DNA of 41,963 bases from Planctomycetaceae bacterium (GCA_002726515.1 PBTE01000190.1:1-41963), one strand, 5' to 3'. Positions 16,205 through 24,872 are shown, counted from the first letter of the stretch. Notes: generated by a model not told the origin, from the sequence alone. Program-made: numbers and translations.

Positions 16205-16829
16205 ACCAACAGTATTCATCGTCGATGACGATCCCGCAGCCAGACAATCCGTCTCGGCGTTAACTGAATCCATGGGCCTGCTTGCTGAAACTTTTGCTTC
16301 AGCCGAAACCTTTTTAGAAACTTACAACCCTGACCGACCCGGATGCCTGGTGACTGATTATCGCATGGTGGGCATGAGCGGACTCGAATTACAGGAAGCC
16401 CTGGTCTGCAATAAAATTACGTTACCCGTGATCGTCATCACCGCTTACGCCGATGTACCCCTTGCCGTCGATGCTATGAAACGTGGAGCTATCACACTCC
16501 TGGAAAAACCATGCCACGAAAATGAACTCGTCTCCAATATTCGGCGAGCCGTGGAAATGGACGTCTGCAATCGCCAGGAGCATGCGCACGTACAACAAAT
16601 CCAAGAACGCCTCGCGACACTCAGCAACGGAGAACTTGTGGTCACAAAATTGCTGTTGGCGGGAAAAATGAACAAGAACATCGCGCGCGAACTCGACCTG
16701 GGACTGCGCACCGTCGAACTTCGGCGACACCAAATCATGAAAAAGATGGAGGTCGATTCTGTCGCCCAACTCGTAAAAGCCCTTCTGGCAGTTGGTGACA
16801 TCGACTGGACTGGCGATAAAACTGACTAG
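16194..16829 (+). CDS. FixJ-like response regulator (receiver + LuxR-type HTH)
   Basis: A 211-aa regulator starting at TTG 16194 inside the end of the kinase gene, with GGAG at 16181-16184 nine bases upstream. There is no ATG near the domain start, so the TTG is the best choice. Receiver domain: acidic pocket VDDD (11-13), phosphoacceptor Asp in LVTDYRM (~55), switch Thr in ITAYAD and Lys in LLEKPC. The C-terminal LuxR/GerE HTH is LSNGELVVTKLLLAGKMNKN with the recognition region RTVELRRHQIMKKM. The -10 LTxRE signature of LuxR HTHs is altered to LSNGE. It belongs to the FixJ/NodW/TtrR family. DNA targets are unknown; there is no obvious target gene beyond the downstream hsp20 260 bp away. Confidence 0.92.
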   Translation: MEIEPTVFIVDDDPAARQSVSALTESMGLLAETFASAETFLETYNPDRPGCLVTDYRMVGMSGLELQEALVCNKITLPVIVITAYADVPLAVDAMKRGAITLLEKPCHENELVSNIRRAVEMDVCNRQEHAHVQQIQERLATLSNGELVVTKLLLAGKMNKNIARELDLGLRTVELRRHQIMKKMEVDSVAQLVKALLAVGDIDWTGDKTD

Positions 16830-16847
16830 TCACAAGACTTCACCAGT

Positions 16848-16864
16848 GGCACTTAAGAAGTGCC
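16848..16864 (+). terminator. hairpin after the two-component pair
   Basis: GGCACTT-AAG-AAGTGCC, a 7-bp perfect stem with a 3-nt loop, lies 18 bp after the regulator stop. There is no T-run, so termination is uncertain. A second dyad, GCAGGTGC 16887-16894 with GCACCTGC 16933-16940, lies downstream in the hsp20 upstream region and could be an operator. Confidence 0.35.
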
Positions 16865-17090
16865 CTCTACCGGTAAGTACCTAGTAGCAGGTGCTTTGCA
16901 CAACGAGCAGTCGCCTTAAGATCATTGGCATGGCACCTGCACTATAGGGTAACAGGATCGCGCGGCTGCCAAACCGACAGGTTGCCAAAAAAGCCCCCTG
17001 TCAACTGCGCCGGTGCGTTGATTCCCCCGGTTTGGACAGCCTTGTTTTGACGAAAGTCTGTCTACTCGTTTTAGTGAAAGGAGCAGAAAA

Positions 17091-17537
17091 ATGGTACGTG
17101 CATTGCTTCCTCCCAAAACTCGTTTTCCTTATTCTCTAACCGATCTTCATAGTGAAATGAAGGACTTTCTTGAGTCGGCGTTCGGCGAACAGGACCACAC
17201 TGTACGTGGGATCGTTCCCCGCATCAACGTCTCCGAAACCAACACGCACTACGAAGTGACGGCCGAACTACCCGGCATGAAACCAGAAGACATTCATGTC
17301 GAGTTAAATGAAGGCCAACTGTCAATTTCCGGCGAACGACAAGCTGAAGCAAAAGGGGAAGGAGAGACCTTTCATCGCCTGGAAAGTCTGTATGGACAGT
17401 TCCGTCGTGTGATCGCCGTTCCCGATACGATCAACGCCGAAAACATCGACGCCCAATTCCAACACGGGTTGCTATCAATAAGCCTCCCGAAGTCGGAAAG
17501 GGAAGTGCCGAAACGGATCGACATCAAAGTAATCTAA
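17091..17537 (+). CDS. Hsp20/alpha-crystallin small heat shock protein
   Basis: A 148-aa ATP-independent holdase chaperone. The alpha-crystallin domain spans about residues 40-145: RINVSETNTHYEVTAELPGM, the LxISGER strand, FHRLESLYGQFRRVIAVP and the GLLSISLPK strand typical of bacterial class A sHSPs. The C-terminal I-x-I/V motif (RIDIKVI) that docks neighbouring subunits is present. AAAGGAG precedes ATG 17091 at 7-8 nt. No CIRCE element (TTAGCACTC dyad) is visible upstream, so HrcA control is not supported. It is monocistronic, ending in a strong terminator. Confidence 0.95.
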   Translation: MVRALLPPKTRFPYSLTDLHSEMKDFLESAFGEQDHTVRGIVPRINVSETNTHYEVTAELPGMKPEDIHVELNEGQLSISGERQAEAKGEGETFHRLESLYGQFRRVIAVPDTINAENIDAQFQHGLLSISLPKSEREVPKRIDIKVI

Positions 17538-17572
17538 ACAGAGTGACAGCGCCCAGCGACTCGTTGACGAAC

Positions 17573-17611
17573 AACGCCCAGACGCCAATTTGGCGCTGGG
17601 CGTTCGTTTTT
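17573..17611 (+). terminator. rho-independent terminator of hsp20
   Basis: A long hairpin has arms AACGCCCAG (17573-17581 region) and CTGGGCGTT, an inner CGCCA/TGGCG stem with an ATT loop and a single unpaired A, followed by CGTTTTT. An earlier copy of the left arm (GCGCCCAGCG, 17549-17558) could compete for the same right arm. Confidence 0.9.
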
Positions 17612-17703
17612 GGAAAGAATTCTCATTTTGGAAAATATTTTGACACTGCCCTGCAGAAACCCCGTGAAATCACACAACCGGAGGCAGTGGCGGTTCAAGC
17701 CGT

Positions 17704-19596
17704 TTAGTTCAATTCGACAGCTTCTTCCCAATGTTCGTAAAGCGTTGTCAATTTGGATCGTTGTTGATCAACTTCAGCCTTGGTCGCCTTAATCCGCTGG
17801 CCGTCTCGCAAAAGTTCGGGCGAAGCGAGCGACTCGTGAAGTTCTTCCAGGCGAGCCTCGCACTCCATGATTTCTGCTTCAATGTCGACAACCTTGCGAT
17901 AAGGAAATTTACGACGTTTTCTTTTTGCCAACTGACGGTCCTGATCCCGCGAGGTTACACTGCTTTCCCGCTTGTTGGATCCTGCAGCGGCGCACGCCGG
18001 ATCTCGCCTGGCCAGAGCAAGGTAAGTGTCGTAATTGCCCTCGATCGTGCGAATTCGACCAGGCTCGACGACCAGAAGATGGTCGGCCACCCGATTCAGG
18101 AAAAAACGATCGTGACTCACCAGCAAGACGGTCCCAGCAAATCCTTTCAGACAAGCTTCTAACGCATCACGGGCCCATAGGTCCAGGTGATTCGTCGGCT
18201 CATCCAGGATGAGCAAATTGGCAGCCTGTGCCGCCAGAAAGGCCAGGCACGCGCGGTTTCGTTGGCCGCCACTGAGACTGTTCGCTTTCTGGAAAACGAT
18301 GTCGCCCGTCAATCCGAAACGGGCCAATAAATCTCGACGCATCTGCTCCGTAATTGTCTTCCCCTTCGGACGAACCGCTTCCAACAGTTCTGCTCCGGAA
18401 TCCATCGGGGTGAGCAATTGATCGAAATAGGCAATCTCCACGTTACTTCCCAGGCGAATCTCCCCTTCATCCGGCTTGACTTCGCCCGTGATACACCGCA
18501 ACAGGGTGGTTTTGCCGCAACCGTTTGGTCCCAAAATCCCCCACTTTTGACCTCGTTCAATCGTGAAGTCAAATTTTTCAAACAGAGGAAATTCATAAGC
18601 TTTTGTCAGACCTGCAGCACGGATCACAATGTCTCCCGCGCGTTGCCCTGCGGGGAAAACCATCGCCGGTGCCAGAATCTCTCGCGGCGAATCCACCCGT
18701 TCGATTTTTTCTAGTTTCTTCCGACGGTCCTCGGCCTGGGCATGCTTCTGCCCATGGTGGTTGCGGCGAATGAAATCCTCGATGCGCGCAATTTCATCCT
18801 GTTGTCGTTCATAGGTACGGCGCTGCGACTGCAGACGCTCTTCCTTTTGCCGCCAGTAGGCCAAAAAGTTTCCTTTGTACGAATCGGTAGTACCCTCAAA
18901 CAGTTCCAATGTGCGCTGTGTGACCTGGTTTAGTAAAAACCGATCATGGCTGACTACAATCAAAGCGCTACTGCTTGCGGAGAGATAGCCTTCCAACCAT
19001 TGTGTCGCTTCCATGTCAAGATGGTTCGACGGTTCATCGAGCAACATCAAGTCGGGTTCCCAAAGCAGAAGTTTGGCGAGCAGTAAACGGTTCTTCTGAC
19101 CACCACTTAACTGGCCTAAGGGTTGCTGGAATTCGTCCTTACGAAACCCCAGTCCGTCGAGCACCCGTTCGATTCGATGATCCAGTTCATAACCGCCGCG
19201 ATGCTGCAACTCCTGCTGTAACTGGTCAAATTTTTTTTCGAGCAGGGTTCGTTGCGAATCTTCCGCGGTTGCCATCTGCGTCGCCACAAGTTCCGCCTCG
19301 TTGGCTAGATTCAGCAAATCACGAAACACTTCACGCGATGCTTCCCAGACGGTTTGCGACCCTTCCAGGGAGGCATGTTGCTCCAAGTACCCGACGCGCA
19401 CGCCCGTCGAAAAACGCACCTCCCCTGAGTCTGGCTCGTCGACACCTGCGAGCACATTGAACAGGGTCGTCTTGCCCACTCCGTTGGGACCCACCAGACC
19501 GACTTTCTCTCCAGCGCGCACATCGAAGGACACACCCGCCAGAACAGGATCTGCACCGTAGCGTTTTGCAACTCCGGAAACCGTAAGAACAATCAT
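17704..19596 (-). CDS. ABC-F family ATPase (Uup-like)
   Basis: A 630-aa cytoplasmic protein with two ABC ATPase domains and no membrane segment. Walker A: GPNGVGKTT and GPNGCGKTT. Signatures: LSGGQ twice. Walker B: LMLLDEPSNHLD and LLILDEPTNHLD. Between the domains is a charged linker (RRTYERQQDEIARIEDF), the P-site tRNA interaction motif region. The C-terminus has a Lys/Arg-rich segment and a coiled coil (DIEAEIMECEARLEELHE ... KLTTLYEHWEEA), the Uup-type C-terminal domain. ABC-F proteins act on the ribosome to relieve stalled or misfolded states. Start ATG 19596 (MIVLTVSGVAKRYG) was chosen because the family begins there; the frame extends to 19698 but would overlap the divergent miaE start. 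Uup versus EttA/antibiotic-resistance ABC-F cannot be fully settled. Confidence 0.92.
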   Translation of the reverse strand: MIVLTVSGVAKRYGADPVLAGVSFDVRAGEKVGLVGPNGVGKTTLFNVLAGVDEPDSGEVRFSTGVRVGYLEQHASLEGSQTVWEASREVFRDLLNLANEAELVATQMATAEDSQRTLLEKKFDQLQQELQHRGGYELDHRIERVLDGLGFRKDEFQQPLGQLSGGQKNRLLLAKLLLWEPDLMLLDEPSNHLDMEATQWLEGYLSASSSALIVVSHDRFLLNQVTQRTLELFEGTTDSYKGNFLAYWRQKEERLQSQRRTYERQQDEIARIEDFIRRNHHGQKHAQAEDRRKKLEKIERVDSPREILAPAMVFPAGQRAGDIVIRAAGLTKAYEFPLFEKFDFTIERGQKWGILGPNGCGKTTLLRCITGEVKPDEGEIRLGSNVEIAYFDQLLTPMDSGAELLEAVRPKGKTITEQMRRDLLARFGLTGDIVFQKANSLSGGQRNRACLAFLAAQAANLLILDEPTNHLDLWARDALEACLKGFAGTVLLVSHDRFFLNRVADHLLVVEPGRIRTIEGNYDTYLALARRDPACAAAGSNKRESSVTSRDQDRQLAKRKRRKFPYRKVVDIEAEIMECEARLEELHESLASPELLRDGQRIKATKAEVDQQRSKLTTLYEHWEEAVELN

Positions 19597-19696
19597 GGTG
19601 GAAGACAATTTCGCGATCTTCTTTCTCGCTTGTGAAGCCTGTCGGTGTTTTCTATGATAGGGTCCATCACATCTTAGAACTACGTCAGAAACGGCC

Positions 19697-20272
19697 ATGC
19701 TGAGCTTACAATCAACGACTTCCGATCGCTGGCTTCACCAAGTCGACGAGTCACTCGACAAGATTCTAATCGACCACGCGCATTGCGAGAAAAAGGCAGC
19801 GAGTACAGCATTAAACTTGATCTTCGCTTACGTGGAAAACGAAGAACTCTGCCTCGAAATGACACGGATCGTGAATGAGGAACTGGAACATTTCCACCTG
19901 GTACTGGAACTCCTCAAATCCCGCCAGATTCGATTTCGACGGCTCAAGCCCAGTGTTTATGCCCGTCTCTTCAACGAACTCGTCTCCAAACAAGAGCCCG
20001 GTCGTGCGATAGATCGACTTCTGATTGCGGCCTTGATCGAAGCCAGGTCTTGCGAACGATTTCTCCTCCTACGCGATCACCTCCGGGAAGCACAATTGCA
20101 GGACTTTTACGGTGGACTGGTCGAATCCGAAGCGCGACACCACGCAACCTACGTTCGTCTGGCACACGACTACGGCACCAGTGACCTCGTGGAACAAAGA
20201 CTGGCAGAACTTGCCGCGAAAGAATCTCAAATTATCGAAGTGGGCGACTCCCAGCCGAGAATGCACAGCTGA
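19697..20272 (+). CDS. miaE: tRNA-(ms2io6A37)-hydroxylase MiaE
   Basis: A 191-aa di-iron monooxygenase of the ferritin-like superfamily that hydroxylates the isopentenyl group of ms2i6A37 in tRNA. The diagnostic N-terminal block DHAHCEKKAASTALNL, the EELEHFHLVLELL ligand helix, ALIEARSCERF and EARHHATY give the Glu/His carboxylate-bridged iron ligands. Length is usual for the family. It is transcribed divergently from the ABC-F gene; the two share a 100-bp intergenic region, and both act on translation. It requires the upstream modification enzymes MiaA and MiaB, not in the window. Confidence 0.94.
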   Translation: MLSLQSTTSDRWLHQVDESLDKILIDHAHCEKKAASTALNLIFAYVENEELCLEMTRIVNEELEHFHLVLELLKSRQIRFRRLKPSVYARLFNELVSKQEPGRAIDRLLIAALIEARSCERFLLLRDHLREAQLQDFYGGLVESEARHHATYVRLAHDYGTSDLVEQRLAELAAKESQIIEVGDSQPRMHS

Positions 20273-20301
20273 AAACATCGCCCCCTCGAGGATGACGATT
20301 T

Positions 20302-20332
20302 GACTGAGCGCCGGGCCAGAGGCGCTTGAGTC
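20302..20332. terminator. bidirectional hairpin between convergent miaE and ubiA-like gene
   Basis: GACT-(G)-AGCGCC pairs with GGCGCT-(TG)-AGTC around an 8-nt loop. It sits in the 68-bp gap between convergent genes. There is no T-run on either side, so it is only a plausible terminator. Confidence 0.35.
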
Positions 20333-20340
20333 CCGCTGAG

Positions 20341-21249
20341 CTATCCCAGTATCAAGTCCACTGAACAGACCAGGAACAAACCAACACTGACAATCGAATT
20401 GACCCGAAAGAAAGCCACATTGACCCGTGTCAAGTCATCCGGCCTCACGATCCAGTGTTCGTAGACAAGCAGCAAGGCAGTCGCCAACAGACCACACCCG
20501 TAAATTCCTCCCAACCGCGGTACAACGCACGGTAAAGCGAGCAACAGCAATACCATTCCCAGGTGACAACAGGCTGCCAGTCGCAACGCCCCGACAACTC
20601 CCAGTCTCGCCGGAATGCTGTGCAGCCTGGCTGTTTGGTCAAACTGAATGTCCTGGCAGGCATAAATCATATCGAATCCCGCCACCCAGAACAGAACGGC
20701 GGTTCCCAGAATGACTGCTGGGCTGATGTCGGCGGGTGTCGAAAGCACGAACTCACCGCGAATCGCAATCCAAGCACACACTGGAGACAGCATCAACGCC
20801 AGGCCCAGCCAAAAGTGGGAGAACGAAGTGAATCGCTTCGTGTAGCTGTAGGCGCACAAGAACGCCAAGACGGGCAGTGACAAAACCAACGGCAATCGAT
20901 TCGGCCAAAAGAGGACGGTGCTGGCAACAAATCCCAGGGAACTCCCCAACGCAAAAACCACGACACTGCGGACCGTGAGGATTCCGGCGGGAAGCTGTCG
21001 TTGAGCCGTGCGGGGATTGGCTGCGTCCAACTGTCGATCGACCAGGCGATTAAATGCCATCGCCGCACTGCGTGCAAACACCATGCAAAGCAAGATTCCC
21101 AGGAGCGTCGTCAGACGGAAAGTAATCCGTTCTCCAGTGGCGGTCGGAGTCGTCCATGCCATGACAGCTGCCAGTAAGGCGAAAGGCAACGCAAACAACG
21201 TGTGACTAAACCGGATCATCTCCAGAATCTGCCCCAGCTGTCTCAGCAT
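20341..21249 (-). CDS. UbiA-family prenyltransferase (probably menaquinone MqnP)
   Basis: A 302-aa polytopic membrane protein with about eight to nine hydrophobic helices. The first Asp-rich motif is AFNRLVDRQLDAANPRT (NxxxDxxxD) and the second is DMIYACQDIQFDQ (DxxxD), both intact and binding the prenyl diphosphate through Mg2+. Start ATG 21249 is preceded by GTGGAGG at 6 nt; the 13-residue longer frame lacks this site. UbiA attaches a polyprenyl chain to an aromatic acid. In bacteria with UbiX and UbiE but no ubiquinone this protein is usually MqnP of the futalosine menaquinone route. It lies 230 bp downstream of ubiX on the same strand. The choice MqnP over UbiA is inference from context. 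Confidence 0.88.
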   Translation of the reverse strand: MLRQLGQILEMIRFSHTLFALPFALLAAVMAWTTPTATGERITFRLTTLLGILLCMVFARSAAMAFNRLVDRQLDAANPRTAQRQLPAGILTVRSVVVFALGSSLGFVASTVLFWPNRLPLVLSLPVLAFLCAYSYTKRFTSFSHFWLGLALMLSPVCAWIAIRGEFVLSTPADISPAVILGTAVLFWVAGFDMIYACQDIQFDQTARLHSIPARLGVVGALRLAACCHLGMVLLLLALPCVVPRLGGIYGCGLLATALLLVYEHWIVRPDDLTRVNVAFFRVNSIVSVGLFLVCSVDLILG

Positions 21250-21479
21250 GAATCGCCTCCACGGAGTTGCTAGATCTGTACCAGACAAAACAATTTCGAG
21301 ATCGGGGTAAAAACAGCTTTATCACATTGACGAATGGAACGACCACCACTTGCGGCGCCCGGTGACGACCTGCTCCGGCTCATCGGCAACCAAACGCTAA
21401 TCTGCAGGCAGTCTTCCGTCGCCCTACATCTTCTGCAGGCCTTTTGTTGTCACCCGTCTCTTGTTCAGCGTTCAGTTTG

Positions 21480-22208
21480 TCAAAGTGCAGTCCGTTCTTC
21501 GTCCGTTCCTTCGGACTTATCCGTCGCGCCCCAGCGATGTATCAGAGCGTGTTCAATCCCCAGCTGATCCAGAATTCTCGAGACAATAAAATCAACCAGG
21601 TCCTGCAGGGATGTCACGCCATGATACCATCCAGGGGTGGCGGGTAAAACGACTGCTCCCGCCTGACTGGCGAGTTTCATATTCTCCAATTGAACAACTG
21701 ACAGGGGAGTTTCGCGAGGCACGAGGATTAACTTTCGTTTTTCCTTCAAATGCACGTCCGCTGCGCGTTGAATGAGATTGCTTCCGCTGCCATGAGCAAT
21801 CGCGCCCAGGGTGGTTCCCGAACAGGGGCAAACAACCATTCCTGAAGTGAGTGAGGAACCACTGGCAATCGGTGACATAAAATCCTGGTACTGGTGATAA
21901 AAGACCTTGCCAGGGTTGCACTTCGCGATGGACAAAACGTGACGACCTCCACTGGAGTCAGAGGCCGGAGAACAAGTTCTGTCAAGTTCGCTGTCCCCGG
22001 AGTTTTTCTTCAAGTTCAGGAACAAGCTGTCTTCGGAAAAACGTTCCAGATCGATCGAAATGTCCAACTCCTGCTCGAGCACCATTTGGCCCGCCGGACT
22101 GATTGTCAGGTGCACATTGTGACCCGATGAAAGAAGAACTTCCAACAGCCGAGTTGCATAAACGGCACCGCTTGCTCCGGTGATGGCCAATACCAAAGGA
22201 TGCATCAT
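21480..22208 (-). CDS. ubiX: UbiX-like flavin prenyltransferase
   Basis: A 242-aa flavoprotein that prenylates FMN to make the cofactor of UbiD-type decarboxylases. Family motifs are AITGASGAVYATRLLEVL (FMN loop), SPIASGSS, GMVVCPCSGTTLGAIAHG, LIQRAADVHLKEKRKLILVPRETPL and VLPATPGWYH. The usual length is about 190-210 residues. The excess is mainly a roughly 38-residue insertion (FLNLKKNSGD ... KCNPGK) between the second strand and the SPIASGSS motif. ATG 22208 overlaps the ubiE stop (ATGA), so the two genes are translationally coupled; a second ATG follows immediately. The matching UbiD/MqnL decarboxylase is not in the window. Confidence 0.92.
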   Translation of the reverse strand: MMHPLVLAITGASGAVYATRLLEVLLSSGHNVHLTISPAGQMVLEQELDISIDLERFSEDSLFLNLKKNSGDSELDRTCSPASDSSGGRHVLSIAKCNPGKVFYHQYQDFMSPIASGSSLTSGMVVCPCSGTTLGAIAHGSGSNLIQRAADVHLKEKRKLILVPRETPLSVVQLENMKLASQAGAVVLPATPGWYHGVTSLQDLVDFIVSRILDQLGIEHALIHRWGATDKSEGTDEERTAL

Positions 22209-22915
22209 TTTGTCCCCACATAAAGAGTCGCAATCCCGAAAGTCAGCGGGTAAATTCTTACCTCGCCCAACCCCGCCTGCACCATGCGGTCGGCCAGCAG
22301 CTGGCCACTGGGAAAATCGCCCACGCTTTCCGGAAGGTAACAGTAGGCGTCAAGCTCGTTCCGGGCCAACCATTGGCCAACTCTTGGTAGCACATTACGA
22401 AAGTACCAACGATAAACTCCTTTAACCGGCTGTCGCTGAGGCATGGAGAATTCGAGGATCGCTACGCGACCACTCTCCATACACACTCGCACCATCTCCC
22501 CCAAGCCACGGTCCATATCACTTACATTGCGCAGACCGAAAGCAACCGACACGATTTGAAACGTATTACTGCTAAACGGCAGTTCCTGGGTATCGGCCTT
22601 TACAAATTGAAGTTGACTGTTGATTCCAGCCTTCCGTTTTTTTCGTTCGCCGATCTCCAGCATTTCCGGGCAGAAGTCCGTAGCAACCACCCGCACCCGG
22701 CCAGCTGTCACACGATGGTACGCCAGGGCCAAGTCTCCTGTTCCACAGCAGACGTCAAGTACCGGATCATTACCTACCGGCCGTACTTTGCGAACGGTCC
22801 GCCAACGCCAGTAACGATCAACCTGGAATGACAGCAGGTGGTTCATGCGATCGTATTGCGGAGCAATTTGTCCGAACATCGATCGAACCCGGTCTCGGGA
22901 TTTGTCAACGATCAT
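22205..22915 (-). CDS. ubiE: UbiE/MenG demethylmenaquinone methyltransferase
   Basis: A 236-aa class I SAM-dependent methyltransferase that performs the last methylation of menaquinone. The family N-terminus RVRSMFGQIAPQYDRMNHLLS, motif I DVCCGTGDLAL, the acidic ATDFCPEML, the post-I QELPF and VSVAFGLRNVSD, and the MPQRQPVKGVYRWYF block are all present. I start at ATG 22915 (MIVDKSRDRV). The frame runs 62 codons further upstream to 23101 without resemblance to the family; a GTG three codons before the ATG is an alternative. It is first of ubiE-ubiX, with the UbiA-like gene further downstream. Confidence 0.93.
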   Translation of the reverse strand: MIVDKSRDRVRSMFGQIAPQYDRMNHLLSFQVDRYWRWRTVRKVRPVGNDPVLDVCCGTGDLALAYHRVTAGRVRVVATDFCPEMLEIGERKKRKAGINSQLQFVKADTQELPFSSNTFQIVSVAFGLRNVSDMDRGLGEMVRVCMESGRVAILEFSMPQRQPVKGVYRWYFRNVLPRVGQWLARNELDAYCYLPESVGDFPSGQLLADRMVQAGLGEVRIYPLTFGIATLYVGTK

Positions 22916-23270
22916 CACTCTGAAAGTCACTCCACCCAAATGTATCGGAGAAAACAAGGGAATGGCACACGCTATCCTAATGTTTTCTGCACCGAACAAA
23001 CAGCGGCAAGAGAGGCGCGAAGGCAACGGAGAGCGCACCCGAACAAGGTGGAACCGTTCTCCAGCAAACACGCGGGCAGCAGAAACCACCGTTTGAATCA
23101 ATTCGTGGTGGTCTCATGTCGTCCGTTTTATTTCGTCAACCATCTTGTAACGGAGGACGCGCCGATCCGGCGGAGCACGTTTCGGTTCTCCCATAGACTG
23201 TTGCCAATGATTCTGGTTAGACTGGTGCCTCACCACCCAATTCACCCGCAATTACAGAACCGGACTTACC
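22916..23270. other. 355-bp divergent control region of ubiE and glyS
   Basis: This region separates ubiE (minus) from glyS (plus) and must hold both promoters. I find no clear -35/-10 pair, no operator dyad and no leader structure resembling a T-box. Open frames crossing it (for example 22838-23437 plus, and the upstream extension of ubiE) overlap conserved genes and show no family resemblance. Confidence 0.5.
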
Positions 23271-24872
23271 ATGAAAATGGACCAACTCGTCTCGCTTTGC
23301 AAGAGGCGCGGGTATCTCTTCCAATCCAGCGAAATCTATGGCGGATTGAACGGTTTCTGGGATTATGGACCGTTGGGTGTCGAGCTGAAACGCAACGTCA
23401 AGGAAGCCTGGTGGCGGGACATGATCACTGCCCATGACGACCTGGACACGCAGCCCGGCGCTCCTGGTGCCTACGAAATGGTCGGCCTGGACTCAACGAT
23501 CATCATGCATCCTCAAATCTGGAAGTGCTCGGGACACTACGATCTGTTCCACGACTATATGGTCGACTGCCGAGAATCCAAGAAGAGGTATCGCCACGAT
23601 CAACTGCGAGGTCGCTGGGTGACAGCCAAGGGCAAAACAATCTTCGTAACCACCCAGGCCGAAGATGAACAGGATGATATACAACGCCACGCACTGAAAT
23701 TTTTCAACTTGCGCAATAAGAACGCCGAACAGTTGCAGTGGGATGGTGACGTCGTCTCCCTCACGTCCGTCGATGACTTGACACAGGTCCTAGGACCCGA
23801 CGCCAAAGAACTGGGGACATTGACTGATCCGCGTGAGTTCAACCTTATGTTCAAGACGATCGTCGGTGCCCTTGGCAATGACGACGATGCGGCATTCTTA
23901 CGTCCCGAAACAGCCCAGGGGATCTTTGTCAACTTCAAGAACATCCTTGACAGCACAAGGGTCCGCGTCCCCTTTGGAATCGCCCAGATCGGTAAAAGCT
24001 TCCGCAATGAAATCACGCCTCGCAATTTCACTTTCCGATCACGAGAATTCGAGCAAATGGAAATCGAATTTTTCTGCCATCCGGATTCGTCGCGAGAGTG
24101 GTACCAATACTGGCGGGACCGTCGCTTTCAGTGGTATCTGGATCTGGGTCTGGATCGAGAGCGTTTACAATTACGTGACCATGATCCCGACGAATTGAGC
24201 CATTACTCCACCGGCACGGGTGACATCGAATATGCCTTCCCGTTCTTACCTGCGGGTGAATATGGTGAATTGGAAGGAGTCGCCCACCGGGGCGACTTTG
24301 ATTTGCGGAGTCACATGGAAGGAAAGCTGGATCCAAGCACCGATCCTCTCGAGGTAGAATTGAATGAGCACGGCCAACCGAAATGGCGGGGTAGCGGAAA
24401 AGATCTGACCTACCGCGACGACCTCAGTGGTGAAAAATACACACCACATGTCATCGAACCATCAGCGGGTGCCGACCGCGCCACCCTGGCATTTTTGTGT
24501 GAAGCCTTTACAGAAGACGAAGCTCCGGACGAGAAAGGCAAGCTTCAAACCCGCACTGTCTTACGACTCCATCCGCGTCTTGCCCCGATCAAGGCGGCCA
24601 TTTTTCCACTCGTCAAGAAGGACGGAATGCCGGAACTGGCCAAACAAATCTATCGAGCTCTGAAACCCCATTTCAACGTATTCTATGATGAAAAAGGAGC
24701 TGTCGGCCGTCGTTACCGACGGCAGGACGAGGCGGGTACACCCTACTGCATCACCGTTGACGGCCAGACCGTCGAAGACAATACCGTCACCATCCGGGAC
24801 CGTGACTCCCTGGAACAGTCTCGCGTGAGACTTGAGGATTGTGTCGACGAGATGCGGCAAAAACTGACCTGA
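23271..24872 (+). CDS. glyS: glycyl-tRNA synthetase (alpha2 type)
   Basis: A 533-aa class II aminoacyl-tRNA synthetase charging tRNA-Gly. It is the single-chain homodimeric form (eukaryote/archaea/Gram-positive-like, also called GlyQS), not the alpha2beta2 enzyme of most proteobacteria. Visible: N-terminal MDQLVSLCKRRGYLFQSSEIYGG in part, with WDYGPLGVELK; motif 2 RNEITPRNFTFRSREFEQME; motif 3 EPSAGADRATLAFL; and a C-terminal anticodon-binding domain (PRLAPIKAAIFPLVKK ... YRRQDEAGTPYCI). Complete and of normal length. The TIM-barrel gene 56 bp downstream is probably cotranscribed. Confidence 0.96.
   Translation: MKMDQLVSLCKRRGYLFQSSEIYGGLNGFWDYGPLGVELKRNVKEAWWRDMITAHDDLDTQPGAPGAYEMVGLDSTIIMHPQIWKCSGHYDLFHDYMVDCRESKKRYRHDQLRGRWVTAKGKTIFVTTQAEDEQDDIQRHALKFFNLRNKNAEQLQWDGDVVSLTSVDDLTQVLGPDAKELGTLTDPREFNLMFKTIVGALGNDDDAAFLRPETAQGIFVNFKNILDSTRVRVPFGIAQIGKSFRNEITPRNFTFRSREFEQMEIEFFCHPDSSREWYQYWRDRRFQWYLDLGLDRERLQLRDHDPDELSHYSTGTGDIEYAFPFLPAGEYGELEGVAHRGDFDLRSHMEGKLDPSTDPLEVELNEHGQPKWRGSGKDLTYRDDLSGEKYTPHVIEPSAGADRATLAFLCEAFTEDEAPDEKGKLQTRTVLRLHPRLAPIKAAIFPLVKKDGMPELAKQIYRALKPHFNVFYDEKGAVGRRYRRQDEAGTPYCITVDGQTVEDNTVTIRDRDSLEQSRVRLEDCVDEMRQKLT

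Noticed and set aside
17047..17075. TTGACG-17-TTTAGT as hsp20 promoter
   Set aside because: It would place the transcription start inside the ribosome-binding site, about 10 nt before the ATG, which is implausible.
16830..17090. CIRCE/HrcA operator upstream of hsp20
   Set aside because: No TTAGCACTC-N9-GAGTGCTAA dyad or close variant is present.
22838..23437. 199-codon plus-strand frame spanning the ubiE/glyS gap
   Set aside because: It overlaps both conserved genes and its composition is that of a shadow frame.
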